Notes: a model not told the origin generated them from the letters alone. Positions 20,200-29,463 are shown, counted from the first letter of the stretch. The stretch: 64,000 nucleotides of DNA from Rhizobiaceae bacterium (GCA_017643025.1 JAEPOG010000005.1:62001-126000), one strand, 5' to 3'. Numbers and translations are program-made.

Positions 20200-20712
20200 A
20201 TGTTGTCAGTAGTGATCGAAACGAAAAACGACGAAGACCCGCTTGCGCGAACGCTGTCTTCGCTGGTTACGGCCGCCGTGGAGGGCGCCGTGCGCGAGGT
20301 CATCGTCTGCGATTTGGGTTCGACCGATCAGACCCACCATGTTGCCGAACATGCCGGATGCACTTTCCTGACAAGTGGCGGAATTGCCTCGGCTATCGGC
20401 AAGGCCAAAAGCGAATGGCTGCTGGTCATGGAACCGGGGGCCAGGCTCCTGGAAGGCTGGGCAGAGCATGTCGCCGATCACACCTCGCGGCAGACGATGG
20501 CGGCAAGGTTCTCGCGCGCCAGAACGGACCGCGCGCCCTTCCTGTCGCGTGTGTTTTCTTCGAAGCGCGCACTGGCCGACGGATTGGTGATCACCAAGAG
20601 ACAAGCAGCGTCGTTGGCCCGCAACGGGCAGGGCGCGGAGGCCTTGGCGAGGGGGCTGGCGACACGGCGGCTTCCGGCGCAAATCATCGTTGCGCCGGCA
20701 CGTCCGGACTAG
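20200..20712 (+). CDS. Truncated GT2-like glycosyltransferase family protein
   Basis: A 170-residue protein that begins like a family 2 glycosyltransferase: MLSVVIETKNDED and VIVCDLGSTDQTHHVAEHAG match the nucleotide-binding first half (SVVIpt..., D-GSTD-T). However, where a GT2 enzyme has its DxD metal-binding motif after WLLVM, this protein reads EPGARLL, and the acceptor-binding second half is missing. It may therefore be a non-catalytic relative. GCGGGGG precedes the ATG at 20200. It converges with moaB, with six bases between the stops. Confidence 0.72.
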   Translation: MLSVVIETKNDEDPLARTLSSLVTAAVEGAVREVIVCDLGSTDQTHHVAEHAGCTFLTSGGIASAIGKAKSEWLLVMEPGARLLEGWAEHVADHTSRQTMAARFSRARTDRAPFLSRVFSSKRALADGLVITKRQAASLARNGQGAEALARGLATRRLPAQIIVAPARPD

Positions 20713-20718
20713 GCGGAA

Positions 20719-21276
20719 TCAGACTGCGGTACCAGCGCCCCGCTTCAGGTGTTCGTCGAGCCGCGGCATGATCTCCACGAAATTGCAGGGCATGTGGCGA
20801 TAGTCGAGCTGGGCGGCGAGAATGCCGTCCCAGGCGTCGCGGCATGCTCCGGGGGAGCCGGGCAGGACGAACACGAATGTCGTGCCGATCAATCCGGCCG
20901 TCGCCCGAGACTGGATCGTCGACGTGCCGATCTTGTCGAAGGAGATGCGGTGGAAGACCTCCGAGAAGCCGTCCATTTTCTTGTCGAAGAGCGGCTCGAT
21001 AGCCTCCGGCGTCACGTCGCGGCCGGTGAATCCGGTGCCGCCTGTCGTGATGATCACATCGATGGATTTGTCTTCGGTCCATTTGCTGACGACGGCGCGG
21101 ATCGCCTCGGTGTCGTCGGTCGTGATGTCCCGCGCCACCAGCCGATGGCCGCTCTTTTCGACGCGCTCGGCCAACGTGTCGCCGGAGCGGTCGTCGGCCA
21201 GCTTGCGCGTGTCCGATACCGTCAGAACGGCGATGCCGACGGCAATGAACGGCCTCGATTGGTCAATTCCCGCCAT
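20719..21276 (-). CDS. moaB: Molybdenum cofactor biosynthesis protein B
   Basis: A 185-residue MogA/MoaB-family protein acting in molybdopterin adenylylation. The motifs are VLTVSDTRKLADDRSGDTL (about residue 18), IITTGGTGFTGRDVTPEAI (about 78), with the GGTG molybdopterin-binding loop, and FVLPGSPGACRDAWDGIL. I start at the ATG at 21276; it overlaps the 3' end of ispE by 14 bases, so both are probably co-transcribed. The upstream frame stays open but lies within ispE. Confidence 0.93.
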   Translation of the reverse strand: MAGIDQSRPFIAVGIAVLTVSDTRKLADDRSGDTLAERVEKSGHRLVARDITTDDTEAIRAVVSKWTEDKSIDVIITTGGTGFTGRDVTPEAIEPLFDKKMDGFSEVFHRISFDKIGTSTIQSRATAGLIGTTFVFVLPGSPGACRDAWDGILAAQLDYRHMPCNFVEIMPRLDEHLKRGAGTAV

Positions 21277-22156
21277 CGTTCGCCTCTTTCGTTCCCCTGA
21301 TCCGGCAAGCCTCGACAAACCAGCCCGGTTGCGCCCTGCGGATGGCATCGGCCGCGGCCGTTGCAAAGCCCACACCATCAAACAGGCCAAAGCAGGTCGC
21401 GCCCGACCCCGACATGCGCGCCAGCATAGCGCCATTGGCCGCCAGCGCATCGAGCGTATCGGCGATCATCGGGCAAAGGCTGACGGCTGCATGCTGCAGG
21501 TCGTTCCGGGTCGCATCAAGATATCTGACCAGCGCGGCGGCGTCCGCGAAGTCGTGCGGGCAAGGCAGCGGGGCGTTGTCGCGTTTTTCGAGCGCACCGA
21601 ACACCGCCGGCGTTGACACCGGCAGGCCTGGATTGACCAGCACCGCATCAACGTCGGGAAACGCCTCCAGCGGATTGATCACGTTCCCCACGCCCCGAGC
21701 ATGCAGCGGCCGCCCGGCGAGGCACATGGGTATGTCGGCCCCGAGTGGCAGGGCAGCGACGGCCAGCCTGTCGAGATCGGCTTCGACATCCCACAGTGCC
21801 TTGAGGGCCCGTAGCGTGGCTGCCGCGTCGCTCGATCCGCCGCCCACGCCCGACGCAACAGGCAGGTTCTTTTCGAGCGTAATGCAAGCGGGCGAGGCGC
21901 GTTCGGCGCCAGCCTGCGCGCGCAGGAGGTCGCGCGCCGCCAAGACGAGATTGCCCTCATCGATCGGCACCATGGGCGCATAGTGGCCGGTGACGATGAA
22001 CGCGTCGGCCTCGGCCGGCGACACAGTCACGCGGTCGCCGAAATCCGCGAACGCTACGAGACTATCGATATCGTGATACCCGTCCGTGCGCTTGGCCGTA
22101 ACGTGCAAGGCGAGATTGAGCTTGGCCGGGGCCAGGCGTGTAACGCTGTCAGGCAT
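21263..22156 (-). CDS. ispE: 4-diphosphocytidyl-2-C-methyl-D-erythritol kinase
   Basis: A 297-residue GHMP kinase catalysing the ATP-dependent 2-phosphorylation step of the MEP isoprenoid pathway. The N-terminal APAKLNLALHVTAKRTDGYH is the IspE substrate-binding signature, the ATP loop is PVASGVGGGSSDAAATL (about residue 94), and MSGSGATCFGLF is the third GHMP motif. It works in the same pathway as dxs (58033), and upstream of the polyprenyl synthase at 24526. Confidence 0.96.
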   Translation of the reverse strand: MPDSVTRLAPAKLNLALHVTAKRTDGYHDIDSLVAFADFGDRVTVSPAEADAFIVTGHYAPMVPIDEGNLVLAARDLLRAQAGAERASPACITLEKNLPVASGVGGGSSDAAATLRALKALWDVEADLDRLAVAALPLGADIPMCLAGRPLHARGVGNVINPLEAFPDVDAVLVNPGLPVSTPAVFGALEKRDNAPLPCPHDFADAAALVRYLDATRNDLQHAAVSLCPMIADTLDALAANGAMLARMSGSGATCFGLFDGVGFATAAADAIRRAQPGWFVEACRIRGTKEANDGGN

Positions 22157-22168
22157 GAGGACGCCACG

Positions 22169-22354
22169 TCAGTCCTTGGCGAGATAATACTCGCCTGTCT
22201 CCGGATCCTTGACCAGCGTGCCCATCGATCCGGCGGAACGTTCGTTCTCGGCCCGCCGGGCCCGTGCGGTCACGCGCCGGGCCTCGCGCAGGAAGGCGCG
22301 GTAACCGATCACGGCAGCGACGCCGACTGCGGCGAAGAAGATGAGCTGCGGCAT
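22169..22354 (-). CDS. Small membrane-anchored protein of unknown function
   Basis: A 61-residue protein: one N-terminal hydrophobic helix (LIFFAAVGVAAVIGYRAFL), a basic Arg-rich stretch, then the ending GTLVKDPETGEYYLAKD, a short pattern found at the ends of several small rhizobial proteins as far as I recall. Lies 12 bases upstream of ispE on the same strand and may be co-transcribed with it. Start chosen at the ATG at 22354 so that the helix is N-terminal. Function unknown. Confidence 0.6.
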   Translation of the reverse strand: MPQLIFFAAVGVAAVIGYRAFLREARRVTARARRAENERSAGSMGTLVKDPETGEYYLAKD

Positions 22355-22445
22355 GTCCCTGTTCTCCCGGAATTCGGCCACGAGGGCCTAGTTCCACACG
22401 CCAGTCTTCAGCGTGTCCCTTAGTCTAACCCGCTTCTGTGGCCGG

Positions 22446-23315
22446 TCAAAGGCCGAAGCGCGCCCATAGCGCGCGATCCTCCAGCGCCTCGATCACACCC
22501 CCTGCCAGCCCGCCGAATGCGCGCGGCGCCAGCTCTTCCCGGTCGGCGCCGAACAGCGCCAGCCGCCGCCCGAACAGGCCGCGCGGCGCGCTGATCAGTC
22601 TGAGGCGCGTCTTTTCGCCATAGCGCGCCTTGAGGAACGAACGCATGTCCCCCAGCGCATCGACCAGGCCGAGGTCCATGCCCTTTTTCCCGGTCCAGAA
22701 CAGTCCGGTGAAGAGGTCGGGGCTGTCGACGAGCTTGCCGCTGCGCCGCTCCTTCACAAGCTCGATGAAGGTCTCGTGCACTTCGAGCTGCAGCGCCTTG
22801 AGGCGCTCGATGTCTTGTTCCTTTTCCGGCTGGAAGGGGTCGAGCACGGCCTTGTTCTCGCCGGCCGTGTAGACGCGGCGGTCGACGCCGATCTTCTTGA
22901 TCAGTTCGGTGAACCCGAATCCAGCCGAGATGACGCCGATCGAGCCGACGATCGAGGAGGGATCGGCGACGATCTCGTCACCCGCTACGGCGATCATGTA
23001 GCCGCCGGAAGCCGCGACATCCTCGACGAAGACGATGACGTGTTTGTTTTTCTCAGCCGCCAGATCGCGGATGCGGCGGAAAATCAGCCGCGCCTGCACC
23101 GGCGAACCGCCCGGCGAATTGATCGAAATCGCGACCGCCGGCGCGTCCTTGTATGAAAATGCCTTCTGCAGCGCGCCCGCCGTGGAGGCTAGCGACAACG
23201 TGGGCCGGAACTGGCCGCCGCTCGGCATGATGGTGCCGTGGAGCCGGACAACGGGGATGGTGGCGCCTTCCGGCCGCATCGACCGGGGCAAAAGGGGAGC
23301 GAGCAGGCGTCTCAA
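22446..23315 (-). CDS. S49 family signal-peptide-peptidase-like serine protease
   Basis: A 289-residue SppA/SohB-type peptidase. The catalytic Ser lies in FVEDVAASGGYMIAVAGDEI (about residues 100-119), and the Lys is expected near LFWTGKKGMDLGLVD. ISINSPGGSPVQARLIFRRI is the family's preceding motif. I choose the TTG at 23315 because GGAG lies about seven bases upstream and the protein then begins MRRLLAPLLPRSMRPEG, like related rhizobial proteins; the frame stays open further upstream but overlaps the methyltransferase gene. It probably degrades membrane-associated peptides. Confidence 0.88.
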   Translation of the reverse strand: MRRLLAPLLPRSMRPEGATIPVVRLHGTIMPSGGQFRPTLSLASTAGALQKAFSYKDAPAVAISINSPGGSPVQARLIFRRIRDLAAEKNKHVIVFVEDVAASGGYMIAVAGDEIVADPSSIVGSIGVISAGFGFTELIKKIGVDRRVYTAGENKAVLDPFQPEKEQDIERLKALQLEVHETFIELVKERRSGKLVDSPDLFTGLFWTGKKGMDLGLVDALGDMRSFLKARYGEKTRLRLISAPRGLFGRRLALFGADREELAPRAFGGLAGGVIEALEDRALWARFGL

Positions 23316-23379
23316 GGGCGGTCTCCAGTGAGGGTTTTCCTCATTTAGGTAGTCCGCCCCAAAGCGCAATGCCGGTGCG

Positions 23380-24159
23380 TCAGTCGCCGTAGAGCGATTG
23401 CAGCCCGTTGCAGATCGCGTCTGCGCGTTCGGTGAAGCCATTGCCGGTCGGTCCATGCAGGACGAGCGGCGGCAACACGGTGAGCCGCTTTCGCGACCCC
23501 AGGGCAGCGCGTACCACGATGCGGATGGCGGCCCCGGCCTGGCGGGGATGGATCATCATCAGTTCGGCCCCGCCGAAGCGCCCCTCTAACGCGGTGAGGA
23601 TTTCGGGGAGGGATTCAGGCCTTGCAATCAGCGCCATGCGTCCGCGAGGCCGCAGTACAGCCGCCGCAGTTCGCAGCCAGCTATCCCACAGCCCTGCCTG
23701 CATGACGTGTGCTTCCTTTTTCAAAGCGTCCGGCGTGGCGCGGTCGGCCTCGGAATTGAAAGGAGGGTTCATGATGACGAAGTCGAACGAACGGTCGGCG
23801 AGGCCGGCTCTTGTCCGCGCGTCGCCCGAACGCGACACATCCGCCTCCAGAACGCTGGCGCGGCGCGACAGCTCCGTATTCTGCGCAAGACCAATGCTTT
23901 CGCGCGCAAAGTCAGCCATTTGCGGCGACTTTTCGATGAGAACGGTATTCGCGCTGGCGCAGCGCGCAATCACTGCCAGCCCTGCCGCGCCCGCACCCGC
24001 TCCAAAGTCGGCGACTGCGCCGGCGAAACCGTCGGGCACGGCGGCCGCCAGGATCATGGCGTCGATGCCTGCGCGGTGCCCGCCGTCCGCAGGCTGGACC
24101 AGCCAGAACTTGCCCCGATGAAAAGAGTCGAGGCTCGTCGGCGGGCCCGGCTCGATCAC
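23380..24159 (-). CDS. TrmN6-like class I SAM-dependent methyltransferase
   Basis: A 259-residue methyltransferase. The SAM-binding motif is VADFGAGAGAAGLAVIAR (about residue 48), followed by motif IV FDFVIMNPPFNSEADR (about 125), whose NPPF is the adenine/glutamine-N methylation signature. The overall layout, including the early HRAGIDAMILAAA, resembles TrmN6 (tRNA1(Val) m6A37) methyltransferases, though rhizobial members are not characterised to my knowledge. It starts with GTG overlapping the stop of the DUF2007 gene by four bases, indicating coupled translation. Confidence 0.85.
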   Translation of the reverse strand: MIEPGPPTSLDSFHRGKFWLVQPADGGHRAGIDAMILAAAVPDGFAGAVADFGAGAGAAGLAVIARCASANTVLIEKSPQMADFARESIGLAQNTELSRRASVLEADVSRSGDARTRAGLADRSFDFVIMNPPFNSEADRATPDALKKEAHVMQAGLWDSWLRTAAAVLRPRGRMALIARPESLPEILTALEGRFGGAELMMIHPRQAGAAIRIVVRAALGSRKRLTVLPPLVLHGPTGNGFTERADAICNGLQSLYGD

Positions 24160-24377
24160 TTGCGGATTTCGTCGGAAATGCCGGCGTCCTGGAGGAGTTG
24201 GCGCGCCCTTTCGAGAGCCTCCTCCTCGACTAGCACCCGACGCGGCAGAATGCCGAGCGACCCTTCCATGATGCTCATGTTCTGGTCGGCGACCAGGAAC
24301 GCGATCCCCGCATCGCGAAGCAGGGCTTCGGTAAAGGAGATCACAACAGGATCATTCGTGCGTACGAGTTCGATCAT
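24156..24377 (-). CDS. DUF2007-type putative signal transducing protein
   Basis: A 73-residue small alpha/beta protein, MIELVRTNDPVVISFTEALL..., ending VEEEALERARQLLQDAG, the pattern of the DUF2007 'putative signal transducing protein' family. The family has a ferredoxin-like fold and no proven function. It overlaps the methyltransferase gene by four bases and is divergent from the polyprenyl synthase gene. Confidence 0.85.
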   Translation of the reverse strand: MIELVRTNDPVVISFTEALLRDAGIAFLVADQNMSIMEGSLGILPRRVLVEEEALERARQLLQDAGISDEIRK

Positions 24378-24525
24378 CGCCGATACGTTGCAGCTTGCCG
24401 GTTCAATGTAAATGTCGGCGGTCGGCGATCAGACGAGCCGCGCCAATTCGCCCCTTGCGATGCGGACCTTGGACACCATAGTCTTCTGTAAGGTTGGGTA
24501 GGTTCCAGACGGCAGGAGTTCCCGA

Positions 24526-25542
24526 GTGGGCGTCGTTCTATCGATGGAAGAAGGAAAGCGCGGCGCCGCGTCTATTGCGGCGCTCGTGAACCTCACCCGC
24601 GCCGACATGGGCCGGGTGAACGAGCTTATCCTATCCAAGGCGGGCTCCGACGTGGAGATGATCCCGGAGGTCGCCAATCATCTGATTTCGTCGGGCGGCA
24701 AACGGCTGCGGCCGATGCTCACCCTCGCCTCCGCCCAGATGTTCGGTTATTCGGGCGATTCCCACGTCAAGCTGGCGGCAAGCGTGGAGTTCATGCACAC
24801 GGCGACGCTGCTGCACGACGACGTAGTCGACGAGAGCGGCCTGCGCCGCGGCAAGCAGACGGCGCGCATGATCTGGGGCAACCAGGCGAGCGTGCTCGTC
24901 GGCGACTTTCTGCTTGGGCAGGCCTTCCGCATGATGGTCGAGGTCGGCTCGCTGGACTGTCTCGACATTCTCTCCGCCGCCGCGACCGTGATCGCCGAAG
25001 GCGAGGTCATGCAGCTTGGCGTGGCCAAGAATCTGGAAACGACCGAGGACGATTACCTGTCGGTCATCAAGGCGAAGACCGCGGCGCTGTTTTCGGCGGC
25101 GGCCGAAGTCGGGCCGGTCATCGCCGAGGCGGGCAGGACGGACCGCGCCGCTCTCCGCTCCTACGGCGTCAATCTCGGCCTGGCCTTCCAGCTCATAGAC
25201 GATGCGCTGGACTATGGCGGCTCTGCGCAGGATCTTGGCAAGAACGTCGGCGACGATTTCCGCGAGGGCAAGGTCACTCTGCCCGTCATCCTCAGCTATC
25301 GCCGCGGCAGCGGCGAGGAGCGTGCATTCTGGCGGCGCGCGATCGAACAGAATGAAAGCGGCGATACAGAACTCGAACACGCGCTGGGCCTCATGGCCAA
25401 ACATGGCGCGATTGGCGACACGGTTGCACGCGCACGCCATTTTGGCGGAATCGCACGGGACGCGCTAGCGCCGCTGCGCAACTCTCCGCACAAGACGGCG
25501 CTCCTCGACGTCATTGAATTCTGCGTCAACCGCGTCAATTGA
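24526..25542 (+). CDS. ispB: Polyprenyl diphosphate synthase (octaprenyl/decaprenyl type)
   Basis: A 338-residue trans-polyprenyl synthase making the long side chain of ubiquinone. The first Asp-rich motif DDVVD is at 98-102 (inside LLHDDVVDES) and the second DDALD at 225-229. GGKRLRPML (about 58) is the conserved isopentenyl-diphosphate-binding region. Chain length (C40 or C50) cannot be read directly; alphaproteobacteria commonly make Q10. I use GTG 24526 because AGGAG lies seven bases upstream; ATG 24544 is an alternative. Product feeds UbiA (37758). Confidence 0.93.
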   Translation: MGVVLSMEEGKRGAASIAALVNLTRADMGRVNELILSKAGSDVEMIPEVANHLISSGGKRLRPMLTLASAQMFGYSGDSHVKLAASVEFMHTATLLHDDVVDESGLRRGKQTARMIWGNQASVLVGDFLLGQAFRMMVEVGSLDCLDILSAAATVIAEGEVMQLGVAKNLETTEDDYLSVIKAKTAALFSAAAEVGPVIAEAGRTDRAALRSYGVNLGLAFQLIDDALDYGGSAQDLGKNVGDDFREGKVTLPVILSYRRGSGEERAFWRRAIEQNESGDTELEHALGLMAKHGAIGDTVARARHFGGIARDALAPLRNSPHKTALLDVIEFCVNRVN

Positions 25543-25655
25543 CCGTCATCTGGCAGGCAACGTGCGCGTTTCGGTTGAAGCCGCACCGCAAAAAGGCCAT
25601 GCTTCGCAGTCACCAACTCGCTGCGGAGCAGGTTGGATTCTCGACAGGAAGGGCA

Positions 25656-27674
25656 ATGATGCGGCGAAGACTGGCTAAACCGGCATTGGCAGCTGCCCTG
25701 GTCGCGCTCGCGCTGAATTATCCCGTTCAAGCCGCCGCGGACGACGGGCGGCCGGTGCGGGCAAACTCGCTAGCCGGCGCGTTTCTCGCTGCCCGGATTG
25801 CCGAGACCGACAGCGATTTCGCCAACGCCATAGAGTTTTACACCCGCGCTCTGGCCTTCGATCCGCGCAACGACAGCCTGAAACAGAACCTCATGATCGC
25901 GCTGATCTCGGACGGCCAGTTCGATCGCGCGCTCACCTACGCGCAGGATTTGAAGGAAGTTCCGGACGTCGAGCGGTTCTCGCGCGTCGCACTGGCAATC
26001 GATGCCTTCAACCGCGAGGACTACCGCGACGCAGGCTTCATGCTGAAGCTGTCGCTGGAATCCGATCTCGACCGGCTGATCACGAGCCTGATGAGCGCCT
26101 GGGCGGACTACGGTGCGGGTGACGGCGCATCGGCGCTTGAACGGGTTTCCACCCTGGAGGGCCCTAGCTGGTTCGATGTCTTTACCGCTTATCACGAAGG
26201 CCTGATTGCCGAGAATATCGGCGACGATGACGCCGCGGCGAATGCGTACGAGAAACTTGTGACCAACCCCGCATTGGCCACGGCCGCGCCCGAAGCGTTC
26301 CTGCGCGCGATGGAATCCTATGCGGGTCTTCTCGCCCGCGTCGAGGGCGCCGACAGGGCGCTGGAGCTGCTGGACCAGGTGGAGAAGATCCATCTCGGCC
26401 GCCTGCAACTTGCCGAATTGCGCTCTCGCCTCGAAAACGGCAAGCCGGTCGAGCGGGTCGTTTCCACCGCGGCGGAAGGCGCTTCGGAAGTTCTCCTCAA
26501 TGTCGGTTCGGCGCTCAACCGCGGCGGCGGCGAGAGCTTTGTAAGACTTTACCTTCGCATGGCTCTGGCGCTAAGGCCCGACAGCGTGCCGGCGCTGATG
26601 CAGATGGCGTCTTTGGCGGAACAGACAGACCGGCCGGCCGAGGCGATCAGCTTCTATGAACGCGTTCCCGCGACGTCGCCGTCGAAGACGGTTGCTGAGC
26701 TGCAACTTGGGCTCAACCTTGCCGATCTCGAGCGTTACGACGAGGCAATCACCCATCTTGAAGGCGTGCTCACGAGCGACCCCGACGACCGGCGCGCCTA
26801 TCTGGCGCTGGGCGGCGTTCATTCGGCGCGCAAGGACTACCGCGCTGCGGCTGACCTCTATGACAGAGCCGCAGCGCGTATCGAAAATCCGGACAGGTCT
26901 GACTGGAACATCTTCTACCAGCGCGGCATCGCCTATGAGCGATTGAAGGAGTGGGAGAAGGCAGAGCCCAATTTCTTCAAGGCTCTCGAACTCTATCCGG
27001 ATCAGCCGCAGGTGCTCAACTATCTCGGCTATTCCTGGGTCGACATGAACCGCAACCTCGAAGAGGGGCTGGAGCTCATCCGCAAGGCGGTCGAGATAAG
27101 GCCAAGCGACGGTTACATCGTCGATTCGCTCGGCTGGGCCTATTACAGGCTCGGCCGCTACGAGGAGGCGGCGACCGAACTGGAGAGAGCGGTCGGCCTA
27201 ATGCCGGACGACCCTATCCTCAACGATCACCTCGGCGACGCCTACTGGCGTGTGGGACGCAGGCTGGAAGCGAAGTTCCAGTGGGCGCATGCGCGCGACC
27301 TCGACCCTGAGCCCGACCTTCTGCAGCAGGTGCTGGCAAAGCTGGACCATGGCCTGCCGCCACCGGAGACGCTCGTCGCTGCGCTGGCCGAACCGGGCGA
27401 CACCATGCGCGACGGGGGCGGAACGGCTGCCGCCGGCGATCATGAAGACGACGGAGTGGCCGTGCGCGTCGCGCAAGGGGCGGGTTCCCAGCCATCTGCC
27501 GCAAGCGGTGTTCACACGGTCGAAACCGGCCAGTCTCTCTGGACGATTGCGCGCGACCGTCTCGGTGCAGGCGCCCGTTATCCCGAGATTCTGTCTGTGA
27601 ACCCTGTGCTGCAGGGCAATCCCGATCTGATCTATCCCGGACAGGAGCTCCGGCTGCCCGGTCCGAGCGAGTAG
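25656..27674 (+). CDS. Exported TPR protein with C-terminal LysM domain
   Basis: A 672-residue protein with an N-terminal signal peptide (MMRRRLAKPALAAALVALAL, cleavage near VQAAADD). About ten TPR-type repeats span residues 35-560, with clear examples at YTRALAFDPRNDSLKQN and LNYLGYSWVDMNRNLEEGLE. After an Asp/Gly-rich linker, the end HTVETGQSLWTIARD ... LIYPGQELRLP is a LysM domain (about residues 620-668) that binds peptidoglycan or chitin-like glycans. It may be a periplasmic scaffold tethered to the cell wall. GGAAGGG precedes ATG 25656. It lies 114 bases after ispB and 79 before glyQ. Confidence 0.85.
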   Translation: MMRRRLAKPALAAALVALALNYPVQAAADDGRPVRANSLAGAFLAARIAETDSDFANAIEFYTRALAFDPRNDSLKQNLMIALISDGQFDRALTYAQDLKEVPDVERFSRVALAIDAFNREDYRDAGFMLKLSLESDLDRLITSLMSAWADYGAGDGASALERVSTLEGPSWFDVFTAYHEGLIAENIGDDDAAANAYEKLVTNPALATAAPEAFLRAMESYAGLLARVEGADRALELLDQVEKIHLGRLQLAELRSRLENGKPVERVVSTAAEGASEVLLNVGSALNRGGGESFVRLYLRMALALRPDSVPALMQMASLAEQTDRPAEAISFYERVPATSPSKTVAELQLGLNLADLERYDEAITHLEGVLTSDPDDRRAYLALGGVHSARKDYRAAADLYDRAAARIENPDRSDWNIFYQRGIAYERLKEWEKAEPNFFKALELYPDQPQVLNYLGYSWVDMNRNLEEGLELIRKAVEIRPSDGYIVDSLGWAYYRLGRYEEAATELERAVGLMPDDPILNDHLGDAYWRVGRRLEAKFQWAHARDLDPEPDLLQQVLAKLDHGLPPPETLVAALAEPGDTMRDGGGTAAAGDHEDDGVAVRVAQGAGSQPSAASGVHTVETGQSLWTIARDRLGAGARYPEILSVNPVLQGNPDLIYPGQELRLPGPSE

Positions 27675-27752
27675 GTCTTCCCGGGACGGTTGCTTGACGC
27701 TTCCCGCGCCCGCCACTAGGACGGGCCGACTTCACTCGGCCCGGACCCTCCA

Positions 27753-28697
27753 ATGCCCGCTGAACCCACGGCAAACATGCATCCCAGCCGCTCGTTCCAG
27801 GGGCTAATCCTGACCCTGCACGACTACTGGGCAAGGCACGGCTGCGTCATCCTCCAGCCCTATGACATGGAGGTCGGCGCCGGCACGTTTCATCCTGCGA
27901 CGACCTTGCGCTCGCTGGGCCCGCGCCCGTGGAACGCCGCTTATGTGCAGCCTTCGCGCCGCCCCAAGGACGGCCGCTACGGCGAAAATCCCAACCGCTT
28001 GCAGCACTACTACCAGTATCAGGTGATCCTGAAGCCCAACCCGCCCAACCTGCAGGAGCTCTATGTCGGCTCGCTGGAAGCGATCGGTCTCGACACCGCG
28101 CTGCACGACATCCGCTTCGTCGAGGACGACTGGGAAAGCCCGACGCTGGGAGCCTGGGGGCTCGGCTGGGAATGCTGGTGCGACGGCATGGAAGTGTCGC
28201 AGTTCACCTATTTCCAGCAGGTCTGCGGCATCGAATGCGCGCCTGTCTCCGGCGAACTGACCTACGGTCTGGAGCGGTTGGCGATGTACGTGCAGGGCGT
28301 CGACAATGTCTACGACCTCAACTTCAACGGCGTCGAAGGCCCCGGCAAGGTGACCTACGGCGAGGTATTCCTGCAGGCCGAGCAGGAATATTCGCGGCAC
28401 AATTTCGAGCATGCCGACACCGCGATCCTGCACCAGCATTTCATCGACGCGGAGAAGGAATGCCGCGCGCTGCTCGATGCCGGTGCGCCAGCGGACGACG
28501 CGAACCGCAAGCTCCACCGCATGGTGCTGCCCGCCTACGACCAGTGCATCAAGGCGAGCCACGTCTTCAACCTGCTCGACGCGCGCGGTGTGATCTCGGT
28601 GACGGAACGCCAGAGCTACATCCTGCGCGTGCGCGACCTCGCGAAAGCCTGCGGCGAGGCGTTCCTGATGACGGAAGCCGGCGGCGCGGCGGCCTAA
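27753..28697 (+). CDS. glyQ: Glycyl-tRNA synthetase alpha subunit
   Basis: A 314-residue class II aminoacyl-tRNA synthetase subunit, catalytic half of the alpha2beta2 bacterial enzyme that charges tRNA-Gly. Diagnostic segments are [20 protein letters not shown] (about residue 10), [17 protein letters not shown], and the motif around [34 protein letters not shown] is motif 3. The Met at 27777 is a second possible start. glyS is 1.7 kb downstream with three small genes between, whereas many bacteria keep glyQ and glyS adjacent. Confidence 0.97.
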   Translation: MPAEPTANMHPSRSFQGLILTLHDYWARHGCVILQPYDMEVGAGTFHPATTLRSLGPRPWNAAYVQPSRRPKDGRYGENPNRLQHYYQYQVILKPNPPNLQELYVGSLEAIGLDTALHDIRFVEDDWESPTLGAWGLGWECWCDGMEVSQFTYFQQVCGIECAPVSGELTYGLERLAMYVQGVDNVYDLNFNGVEGPGKVTYGEVFLQAEQEYSRHNFEHADTAILHQHFIDAEKECRALLDAGAPADDANRKLHRMVLPAYDQCIKASHVFNLLDARGVISVTERQSYILRVRDLAKACGEAFLMTEAGGAAA

Positions 28698-28698
28698 C

Positions 28699-29463
28699 CT
28701 AGGCCGTCGCCTCGGCTCTTCTTGCCGGCGCGTAGACCTCGGTGATCCCTGTACCCGGCAGCGTCACGACCGGCGGAAAGGCGTTCATGTCGGTGAAGGT
28801 GCAGAAGGCAGGCGGGCCAAGCTCGACCACTGGAATACGCTGCCGAAATTCCCTCGTGAGTTCCGCCATGGCCCGCTTGTATTCGACCGCCATCTCGTCG
28901 GGCAGCCAGTCGATGATGTAGGCGAGCGTGACGTGGAAGAAATAGCTTCCATGGTTCGGTGAGCGGTAGCCGAACGGCTCGGTCAGCGCGTCGCGCCAGG
29001 CGCGGGCGATATCCTCGTCGCGTTCGGTTGCGCCCCGCAGTGTCAGGCCGAACGGAGTGACCTCGAATATCCGCATGTCGAACGGCCCTGACCCTTCGAA
29101 CCCCTCCAGCCGCCCGGCCAGATGCTCAGTCACTTCCTCCAGCGTCGCATCGAGCGGCATCTCCCTCGGCCAATAATCCGGCTCGCGACGCGTTTCGATC
29201 GCGCCCTCGAACACGGTCATGTGCAGGCTCGGCACGTCGGTGAAGGCGAAACGGTGCCCCCACGGCAGGCCGCGCAGCCGCTCACGCAACTCGATCAGGG
29301 CCAGTTCTGTCTCCGAACCGGACACGACATGCCGCACGACCGTGTTGCCAACCTCCGGCAGGAACACGCCGTCCTTGCTGAAGCGCCTGCCAAGGTAGCG
29401 ATTGGGCTCGGTGTGACGAGACTGGACGAAGGCTTCGATTTCGAAAGGTTCGGGGAGGGGCAT
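28699..29463 (-). CDS. DUF1868-like protein with 2H-phosphoesterase motifs
   Basis: A 254-residue soluble protein. Two H-x-T motifs, SLHMTVFEG (about residue 83) and FFHVTLAYI (about 178), are the arrangement of the 2H phosphoesterase (LigT/CPDase) superfamily, and overall length and the RYLGRRFSKDGVFLPEVGNT N terminus fit DUF1868. If so it could hydrolyse a cyclic phosphodiester of RNA or nucleotide origin; this is inference. The ATG at 29463 gives a start just before MPLPEPFEIEAF; the frame continues upstream without homology. It is convergent with glyQ, one base apart. Confidence 0.75.
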   Translation of the reverse strand: MPLPEPFEIEAFVQSRHTEPNRYLGRRFSKDGVFLPEVGNTVVRHVVSGSETELALIELRERLRGLPWGHRFAFTDVPSLHMTVFEGAIETRREPDYWPREMPLDATLEEVTEHLAGRLEGFEGSGPFDMRIFEVTPFGLTLRGATERDEDIARAWRDALTEPFGYRSPNHGSYFFHVTLAYIIDWLPDEMAVEYKRAMAELTREFRQRIPVVELGPPAFCTFTDMNAFPPVVTLPGTGITEVYAPARRAEATA

